From positions 1 to 6,146 of the forward strand of contig JAKAZF010000188.1 in NCBI GenBank assembly GCA_021826605.1: a DNA stretch of 6,146 nt, written 5' to 3'. Within the stretch, counting starts at the first letter, position 1. Every line of letters starts with the position of its first letter. The DNA comes from Planctomycetota bacterium. Lineage in GTDB: Bacteria > Planctomycetota > Phycisphaerae > WQYP01. Positions 1 through 4,757 of this stretch are shown here, in pieces. The translations under genes were made by a program, and so were the position numbers. The notes below the pieces were generated by a model. The model was not told the DNA's origin, did not search any database, and was given only the letters and a program-made list of their open reading frames with translations.

Positions 1-1027
1 TCCAGTGCGAGAAGTTGGTGCCGCCAATCGTCATATAAACGTTATAACCGGCACCGCCATTGGCAATTACATCCCAAGGTGCCCGCATCATGACCAATCG
101 CTGATGCGATCCAATCGGCCATTCACCATATTGCGTGAACCAGCCGGACCACATTTCCGTGGTGAACCAAGGGGCCTGAGATCCGGCATGATTAAATGGA
201 CGCGTGCCGGCCGGGTCGGGACCATGGTGCTGACCACTGAAGAACAGCGGCACGTTGACACCAAATTTCATACATTCATGATATAAATATTTATAATAAT
301 TGTTGGGGAGTACCGCGCCCCAACCCTGCGGGTCTTCATTTTCAAGTTGCATCATGATGACCGGCCCCCCGTGTGTCACCTGCAGGGGAATTAATTGGGG
401 CAGCAATTTATGGTAGTACTGCCGCAATGCCGCGATATACGGCGCATCACCATGCCGAACCGAAAGACCGGGTATAAAGCGCAGCCAGACAGGATAACCG
501 CCGGAATCCCATTCAGCACAATCCCACGGTCCAACACGCAAGATGACATAAAAGCCCATTTTTTGCGCCAACTTTACAAATGCCGCAATATTGTGGCGGC
601 CGTGGAAGTTGAATTGCCCTTCGTGCGGTTCCTGATAGTTCCAGAAAATGTAGGTGGAAAGGCAGTTATAGCCAGCTCGCTTCATTTTCTCCATGCGATC
701 GGCCCACATCGCGCGCGGAACCCGCGGATAGTGAAGCGATCCCGATACGACAAACACCCGCTTGCCATTGATAACAAAACCTTTGCCATCAATGCGTATT
801 TTTGACGCCACCGACTTGGGCGGCACAAACATGGTGGCACCGGCCGATGGCACAAAGGCGAAGCTGGCCAACCATGCGAATATCCCAACCACCAACCATT
901 GACGCAGCGGCGCAAATGCCGGGGATTTTGGCGTTGTCAGAGTCCGAACAGGCGGTGTCGCATATGTTGCCGTTTTCAATTTAGAGAACCAAACCTTTCT
1001 GTTTATTCCTCGGCATCGTCTGGCCAT
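1..1027 (-). CDS. GH35 beta-galactosidase, secreted, N-terminal part (C-terminus off left edge)
   Basis: This is a glycoside hydrolase family 35 enzyme, expected to release terminal beta-linked galactose from glycans outside the cytoplasm. The frame stays open to base 2. Numbering from the ATG at 1025-1027 gives 342 visible residues. A hydrophobic signal core lies at about 44-59 (WLVVGIFAWLASFAFV), with possible cleavage near SAGA at 61-64. The GH35 barrel then follows: GSLHYPRV at 96-103, GGPVIMMQLENED with the likely acid/base Glu231, and TEMWSGWF with the likely nucleophile Glu291. The fragment ends in a YMTIGGTNFSHW motif typical of the end of the barrel. The start is uncertain. ATG 1027 leaves about 40 residues before the hydrophobic core and has no clear ribosome binding site. 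TTG at 977-979, or a non-standard CTG at 905-907, would give a more usual signal peptide. Family assignment is firm; substrate is inferred. Confidence 0.93.
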   Translation of the reverse strand, partial: MARRCRGINRKVWFSKLKTATYATPPVRTLTTPKSPAFAPLRQWLVVGIFAWLASFAFVPSAGATMFVPPKSVASKIRIDGKGFVINGKRVFVVSGSLHYPRVPRAMWADRMEKMKRAGYNCLSTYIFWNYQEPHEGQFNFHGRHNIAAFVKLAQKMGFYVILRVGPWDCAEWDSGGYPVWLRFIPGLSVRHGDAPYIAALRQYYHKLLPQLIPLQVTHGGPVIMMQLENEDPQGWGAVLPNNYYKYLYHECMKFGVNVPLFFSGQHHGPDPAGTRPFNHAGSQAPWFTTEMWSGWFTQYGEWPIGSHQRLVMMRAPWDVIANGGAGYNVYMTIGGTNFSHW

Positions 1028-1251
1028 TATTCGTTGCCAAGAAGCAGCTTACCAAACGGAGTCTATAACAAAAACGCCGGGATGGCGATTGTATTTCTGC
1101 AACCCAGTCCATCTTATAACAGCCAAAACAGTCAATTGGCGCGGATGTTTCAAAAAATTTGGGGCAATGGGTATGAATTGGCGTTGGCTTGTGACTGCTG
1201 TATCGCTTTTGCAGCACAATTCGTTAGAATCGTGGTAAGGCAGGCACCGAA
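1028..1251. promoter_or_regulatory. Divergent intergenic region between GH35 and the B12-binding gene
   Basis: These 224 bases separate two divergent genes and should hold both promoters. For the rightward gene, TTGGCG at 1178-1183, a 17-base spacer and TATCGC at 1201-1206 form a weak sigma70-like candidate. For the leftward GH35 gene, a -10-like TATAGA lies on the minus strand at 1062-1067, without a convincing -35. A near-identical 10-mer occurs twice, TCAATTGGCG at 1132-1141 and TGAATTGGCG at 1174-1183. The copies are 42 bases apart and the second overlaps the candidate -35. I see no cobalamin riboswitch or other structured leader. Promoter positions are guesses from hexamer matching. Confidence 0.3.
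1236..1240 (+). promoter_or_regulatory. Ribosome binding site supporting a TTG start
   Basis: TAAGG matches the first five bases of the consensus TAAGGAGGT. Aligned to the full consensus, this leaves about 7 bases before the TTG at 1252-1254. A stop (TAG, 1225-1227) lies just upstream in frame and no ATG occurs between it and the conserved region. This makes TTG the best start for the B12-binding gene. Confidence 0.5.
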
Positions 1252-1944
1252 TTGAAGGATACGAGCACCATATCTGATTCAAACAATTTTTCCGCGGTGG
1301 CACTCCGTCTTTATTCTTATATCAGCCGTCGGCAAACCGACCACGCCACCCTTTTACTGCGTCGCCAAATGGCCAAGCTGACCACGGAGCAAGTACACCT
1401 GAATATCATACTTCCGGCGGTAGGGTTGGCTGGTACAAAAGCGGCATTACATGAGATTACGAATGACGACGCCCATGCCATTTTTGAGGATTTCAATAAC
1501 CTGCTGGATATTTGCCGATCGAGCATGCAGCGTCAACCACCCCTCGGTTTGGACATGCACGCGGTCAGCCTGCCCGGCGAACTGCATGGGGCCGGCCTTC
1601 GGGTGATATGTGATTGGCTTTGGCGCGATGGCTGGGAAACGCATCTTAATGTTTGCACCACCGGCGAGAGTGGGTTGGCTGAACAATTACTGAAAAAGCC
1701 GCCCCAGATGCTGGCCATTTCGTGTTCCACCCCCCGGCAGGCTACCACCGCCCGAAGGTTGATCCGCCTGCTGCGGCGCGGGGGTTTTGCGGGTTCAATC
1801 TGGATCGGCGGCATGGCCATCAACGCCTTTCCCGCGCTGTTTGAGCGAAGCGGGGCCGATCATACAGCGCCGGATATCGTGCGGTTTTCGCGTGAATTAG
1901 CCACTGAATTTGGCTATTCGACCGCCACGCCTCCTTACCTCTGA
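1252..1944 (+). CDS. Stand-alone cobalamin (B12)-binding domain protein, AerR/CarH-sensor-like
   Basis: This 230-residue cytosolic protein has no signal peptide or membrane segment. Residues about 15-95 are a helical region resembling the cap domain that precedes B12-binding domains in MerR-type light regulators. Residues about 101-215 look like a B12-binding Rossmann fold. They contain ELHGAG at 110-115, fitting the [D/E]xHxxG motif with His112 as the expected lower axial cobalt ligand. Further matches are LAISCST at 154-160, IWIGGMAI at 183-190 and GADHTAPD at 201-208. The N-terminal winged-helix domain of CarH/MerR proteins is absent, so any regulatory role should act through a partner protein, as in AerR/PpaA antirepressors. 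By-eye alignment to the CarH W-x9-EH cap motif puts Ala64 at the Trp and Ala74-His75 at the Glu-His. The start is TTG 1252; GTG 1297 is an alternative. Corrinoid binding is likely; regulation is inference. A corrinoid methyltransferase partner protein is an alternative reading. Confidence 0.82.
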   Translation: MKDTSTISDSNNFSAVALRLYSYISRRQTDHATLLLRRQMAKLTTEQVHLNIILPAVGLAGTKAALHEITNDDAHAIFEDFNNLLDICRSSMQRQPPLGLDMHAVSLPGELHGAGLRVICDWLWRDGWETHLNVCTTGESGLAEQLLKKPPQMLAISCSTPRQATTARRLIRLLRRGGFAGSIWIGGMAINAFPALFERSGADHTAPDIVRFSRELATEFGYSTATPPYL

Positions 1945-2438
1945 TCGCGCCATCGTTTTTGGGCTGAGATTCGAGCGATCAATTCCACTTCCACAGCGGC
2001 ATTTAGCGGTAATGCATTAACTCCAACTGCCGCGCGGGCGTGCCTTCCCGCTTCGCCAAAGACACTGGCAAGAAAATCGCTGGCACCGTTGGCCACCTGC
2101 GGCTGGCCGTAAAAATCGTTCGCTGACTGCACAAATACCCCCACTCGGAGAATACCAACCAGGCGCCCCCACTGCCCATCCAGGCCAAGCGTCTTGAGTA
2201 CGGCCAAGGCATTGATCGTTGCCAATTTTGCCGCCGCCTGTGCGTCGTCGAGTGAAATATCCGTGGGAACCTTGCCAGAATACCGTACCTTTCCTTCGAT
2301 TGACGGCAATTGCCCACTGATGAATACCAGATCGCCCGACACGACGCACGGCAGGTAGCTGGCCACCGGCCGGGGCGGTTCCGGCAAGCTGATAGCCAGT
2401 TCCTTGAGCCTTTGTTCAATCTGGACATGGTCAGTCAA
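1935..2438 (-). CDS. RidA/YjgF/UK114-family protein
   Basis: This is a 167-residue cytosolic protein of the RidA superfamily, in the subgroup with an N-terminal ELAISLPEPPRPVASY-type segment and a long central region. Recognisable blocks are VFISGQLP at 38-45, QSANDFYGQPQVANGASDF around 104-122, and GRHARAAVGVNALPL followed by VEVELIA at 149-155. Arg135 corresponds to the active-site arginine of RidA enamine/imine deaminases, and Glu150 to the conserved acidic residue near the C-terminus. Canonical RidA hydrolyses reactive 2-aminoacrylate and related enamines; the activity of this subgroup is not established, so deaminase function is inference. The start is TTG 2436-2438, supported by GAAAGG 7 bases upstream and by the expected N-terminal length. 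The last ten bases overlap the converging B12-binding gene, and the C-terminal tail (SAQKRWRDQR) extends past the usual end of the fold. It sits 57 bases behind the SGNH hydrolase gene on the same strand. Confidence 0.93.
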   Translation of the reverse strand: MTDHVQIEQRLKELAISLPEPPRPVASYLPCVVSGDLVFISGQLPSIEGKVRYSGKVPTDISLDDAQAAAKLATINALAVLKTLGLDGQWGRLVGILRVGVFVQSANDFYGQPQVANGASDFLASVFGEAGRHARAAVGVNALPLNAAVEVELIARISAQKRWRDQR

Positions 2439-2445
2439 GGCGACG

Positions 2446-2451
2446 CCTTTC
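2446..2451 (-). promoter_or_regulatory. Ribosome binding site supporting a TTG start for the RidA gene
   Basis: On the minus strand this reads GAAAGG, 7 bases upstream of the TTG at 2436-2438. No in-frame ATG lies between this site and the conserved N-terminal segment. The site therefore selects TTG as the start. It lies within the 57-base gap after the SGNH stop, which fits translation from a shared transcript. Confidence 0.55.
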
Positions 2452-2495
2452 AGCGAGTGAATGGGGGTGCCATACGGTTATCCAACCTGCTGCAA

Positions 2496-3170
2496 TCAAT
2501 GGTGCAGATGCAGAGCCTTGGCGATAATTTGTGCCATAATCGCTTCGCCTTTGATGTTTGGATGCACGCCGTCAAAATCGTAAAACTTCATTTTGCCCGG
2601 CAATTTGCCGAACACATTTATGATCGATGTATGAGTTATGCGCGCTGCCTTTTTGATTGCAGGTATAACGCCGTGCACCATATTCTTCTCGGTGATGTGA
2701 TATGAGGGCTTGAGAATTTTGGGTGGATAGCAAATGTAAACTTTGGGATGCGTCGGCAAATTTTTGAACACATGAATCATCGCTACGGTGTTGGCTTCAA
2801 AGGCTTTGCCGTGCTTGTTCCAATTCCACGGCTTGGTATCGTTGGTACCAAGCATGATGATGACAATATTGGGTTTGAAATGGATGGCTTTTTTGTACTC
2901 GGGCTGCTTCCAGTAAGGCAAATCGCCTTTCTTGAGCATTGTAGCGCCCGAATGGCCGCAATTTAATGTTTTGTAATGTGGCCCGAGGAGTCGCCCCAGC
3001 ACGGCAGGCCAGGCATTGTGCCAATGGTTCGGGATAATTCCATAGGTAATGCTGTCGCCCACACAGGAAATGCGCACGGGCGCGGCCTTAGCGACGGTAA
3101 CCGCCGCGAAAAGCGCCATCGCCACCAAAACCACCACTGCTGCCTTGCTACGAATTACACGCAACACCAT
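2496..3170 (-). CDS. Secreted SGNH/GDSL-type esterase
   Basis: This 224-residue protein is a single SGNH hydrolase domain behind a Sec signal peptide. The signal covers residues about 1-29, with a hydrophobic run VVVLVAMALFAAV and a likely cut after AKA. All four family blocks are present: VGDSIT with nucleophile Ser40, NCGHSGAT with oxyanion Gly75, LGTND with Asn110, and FDGVHPN with Asp200 and His203. The enzyme should hydrolyse an ester, plausibly an O-acetyl group on a glycan given the neighbouring glycosidases, but the fold does not fix the substrate. The mature protein is strikingly basic and histidine-rich: 25 Lys/Arg against 9 Asp/Glu, plus 15 His. ATG 3168-3170 is preceded by GGAG with a 7-base spacer, so the start is secure. 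The gene diverges from the CE1 esterase and is followed closely by the RidA gene, probably on one transcript. Confidence 0.92.
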   Translation of the reverse strand: MVLRVIRSKAAVVVLVAMALFAAVTVAKAAPVRISCVGDSITYGIIPNHWHNAWPAVLGRLLGPHYKTLNCGHSGATMLKKGDLPYWKQPEYKKAIHFKPNIVIIMLGTNDTKPWNWNKHGKAFEANTVAMIHVFKNLPTHPKVYICYPPKILKPSYHITEKNMVHGVIPAIKKAARITHTSIINVFGKLPGKMKFYDFDGVHPNIKGEAIMAQIIAKALHLHH

Positions 3171-3217
3171 AAAACCACTCCAACAAAAATGCGGCCCACA
3201 AAAATACTAATAGCGGA

Positions 3218-3236
3218 ATGGTAACCTACCTACCAT
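3218..3236. repeat. Dyad ATGGTA-N7-TACCAT, possible operator
   Basis: Perfect 6-base arms (3218-3223 and 3231-3236) flank a 7-base centre. The dyad lies about 50 bases upstream of the SGNH start, next to or over its candidate promoter, where a repressor could act. Arms of this size can occur by chance in a region this long, so the functional call is tentative. Confidence 0.25.
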
Positions 3237-3290
3237 AGAATTCGCAAGATGGATAGGAATAAATGCGCATATTGACGTTCCGCGATTCCA

Positions 3291-3314
3291 GATTTGCCAT
3301 CTACGCCGCAAATC
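3291..3314. repeat. Dyad GATTTGC-N10-GCAAATC, possible operator
   Basis: Perfect 7-base arms (3291-3297 and 3308-3314) flank a 10-base centre, near the middle of the divergent region. Half-sites start 17 bases apart, which would suit a dimeric regulator. If transcribed, the dyad would also form a modest hairpin. No T-tract follows, so it is not a terminator. Function is unproven. Confidence 0.3.
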
Positions 3315-3449
3315 AACCGGGCAGGACGCGGTGCGTGCAGCCATCAGAGGTAACCCGTAAAGTGCAAGTGAGCGATCAACACCCCCTGCGCCGCCTTGAC
3401 CGCGGCGAACAGCCCGAGTTAACATCGCGGTACGTAATTTGTCACGCTT

Positions 3450-3454
3450 GGAGG
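3450..3454 (+). promoter_or_regulatory. Ribosome binding site fixing the CE1 esterase start
   Basis: A full GGAGG lies 6 bases before ATG 3461. A second in-frame ATG at 3500 sits directly before the twin-arginine motif but has only a weak GGA next to it. The strong site therefore favours the longer protein with a 13-residue leader before the Tat motif. Confidence 0.7.
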
Positions 3455-3460
3455 TAGCCG

Positions 3461-4648
3461 ATGCCGAAACTCGATCTTACTTCGTCGAAAATAATTGGAA
3501 TGAATCGCCGGCGCTTTGTGCAGCAGACCGCGGCGACGGCCATGCTTAGTGCGATGACGGCGGCGAGTGTCAGGGCGGCCGTGAATTGGGATACCCTTCC
3601 ACAATCACCCGTCGTACATGCGGATGGCAAAATTACCTTTCTCTTCCCCAAGGGTCGTTTTGGCAGTGTTGTGCTGAATTTTGGTGGATTAAAGCCCACC
3701 AGTTTAAAGCCGAATCGGGCTGGAACCTGGTCGGTAACGGTGGGACCATTCCCGCCACAGATTTACTCGTACAGCTTTTCGGTCAATGGAGTTGACGTGC
3801 TTGATCCACTTAATCCGTGGGTTAAGAAAAATTTATTCCATTCAGGTAATTTGGTTCTTGTGCCGGGCCATCCGCCGCAACCATGGGAGCAAACACGGGT
3901 GCCGCACGGGTCGGTCGCGCGGCACTATTATTTTTCAAAAGTGAGCGGTGTCCATCGATCGTATTACGTTTATACCCCACCGGGGTACGATGCGGACAGA
4001 ACAACTAAATTTCCGACGTTGTATCTACTGCATGGCTACAGCGATACCCCGAGCGCATGGGTAGATGTGGGTCGGGCCAACTTCATTCTGGATAATTTAA
4101 TCCACAGCGGTAAGGCCAAGCCGATGATAATTGTCATGCCCAACGGCTATGGCGACCCGGCGATTGCGGATCGGAATAGTCCAGCCTTATCTTCCGCACA
4201 TCTGTGGCAGCGTAATTTGAGGATGTTTCAGGAATCTTTGCTCGGCGAGATCATACCCCGTATCGGATCTGAATACCGCGTCGTGCATGACCGCCAACAG
4301 CGGGCGATCGCCGGACTTTCCATGGGTGGCGGCGAGGCGCTGATAACCGGTCTGAATCATCTGAATCATTTCGCGTGGGTGGGAGGTTTCAGTTCATTTG
4401 TGGGTAACAAGGGGATGAATTTCCGGCCATTTTTTCCGCATCTTTCGGCCCATGACGACAAACGCATTAAATTGCTGTGGGTGTCATGCGGGCGGCAAGA
4501 CCCGCTCGTGGGTAAATACAACCACGAATTGGATACGTGGCTAAGTAAAATTGGCGTTACCTACCGTCAGGTATGGACGCCGGGCATGCACCAATGGCGG
4601 GTGTGGCGCGAGAATTTAGTCCATTTCGCGCCCCTGTTGTTTAGTTAA
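3461..4648 (+). CDS. Tat-exported CE1-type esterase with N-terminal E-set domain
   Basis: This 395-residue secreted protein has a Tat-type signal with the twin-arginine motif NRRRFVQQ at 15-22 and a short apolar stretch to about residue 40 (SVRAA). Residues about 45-135 resemble the immunoglobulin-like E-set domain found before many CE1 esterases. The alpha/beta-hydrolase domain follows. It contains LLHGYSD at 189-195 for the oxyanion region, GLSMGG at 285-290 with nucleophile Ser287, CGRQDPL at 343-349 with the likely acid Asp347, and MHQWRVWR at 376-383 with catalytic His377. This layout matches the esterase D/feruloyl/acetylxylan esterase group, which cleaves acyl esters from polysaccharide side chains; the exact acyl group cannot be read. 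The mature chain is basic, with about 35 Lys/Arg to 23 Asp/Glu by hand count. It is transcribed away from the SGNH esterase and converges on the GH29 gene. Confidence 0.93.
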   Translation: MPKLDLTSSKIIGMNRRRFVQQTAATAMLSAMTAASVRAAVNWDTLPQSPVVHADGKITFLFPKGRFGSVVLNFGGLKPTSLKPNRAGTWSVTVGPFPPQIYSYSFSVNGVDVLDPLNPWVKKNLFHSGNLVLVPGHPPQPWEQTRVPHGSVARHYYFSKVSGVHRSYYVYTPPGYDADRTTKFPTLYLLHGYSDTPSAWVDVGRANFILDNLIHSGKAKPMIIVMPNGYGDPAIADRNSPALSSAHLWQRNLRMFQESLLGEIIPRIGSEYRVVHDRQQRAIAGLSMGGGEALITGLNHLNHFAWVGGFSSFVGNKGMNFRPFFPHLSAHDDKRIKLLWVSCGRQDPLVGKYNHELDTWLSKIGVTYRQVWTPGMHQWRVWRENLVHFAPLLFS

Positions 4649-4757
4649 TAAATCAGCACAATACCGGGCCCATACGCTTCAGCGGTGAACACCAACGATC
4701 TCAGCATCGTTGCCGATTCGCAGGTTACGGATGTCGCCACTGAGAGCCAACTCCAGC
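4649..4757. other. Convergent intergenic gap between CE1 esterase and GH29 genes
   Basis: The gap of 109 bases lies between two gene ends. It contains one perfect hairpin, CAACGAT (4693-4699), a 6-base loop and ATCGTTG (4706-4712). The hairpin is symmetric in both directions but has no T-run on either side. A bidirectional terminator function is possible but not supported by a canonical U-tract. Nothing else is evident. Confidence 0.3.

Larger units (their letters stand above)
3171..3460. promoter_or_regulatory. Divergent intergenic region between SGNH hydrolase and CE1 esterase genes
   Basis: These 290 bases hold no convincing gene. They should contain promoters for both flanking esterase genes. 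For the plus-strand gene, TTGACC at 3396-3401 with a 17-base spacer to TTAACA at 3419-3424 is a weak candidate, giving a short leader before the ribosome binding site. TTGACG at 3272-3277 is another -35-like hexamer. For the minus-strand gene, TAGTAT (3204-3209, read on the minus strand) is a weak -10 candidate. Two dyads lie here and are listed separately, plus an 8-base palindrome ATGCGCAT at 3263-3270. The shared regulatory space suggests the two esterases could be controlled together. Confidence 0.35.

Noticed and set aside
395..805. 136-codon plus-strand open frame
   Set aside because: It is antisense to conserved GH35 catalytic sequence and resembles no family.
1028..1251. Possible cobalamin riboswitch upstream of the B12-binding gene
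   Set aside because: No B12-box-like conserved core or extended pairing was found, and the region is short and A/T-mixed.
3220..3355. GGTAACC occurring twice in the divergent region (3220-3226 and 3349-3355)
   Set aside because: A 7-base repeat is expected by chance in a region of this length.
3207..3457. Short open frames on both strands between the esterase genes
   Set aside because: They overlap each other, lack ribosome binding sites and conserved motifs, and lie where divergent promoters are expected.
4352..4369. Tandem repeat CTGAATCAT x2 in the CE1 esterase gene
   Set aside because: It encodes LNHLNH where CE1 relatives have a similar helix end after the catalytic serine, so it looks like ordinary coding sequence rather than a recent duplication.
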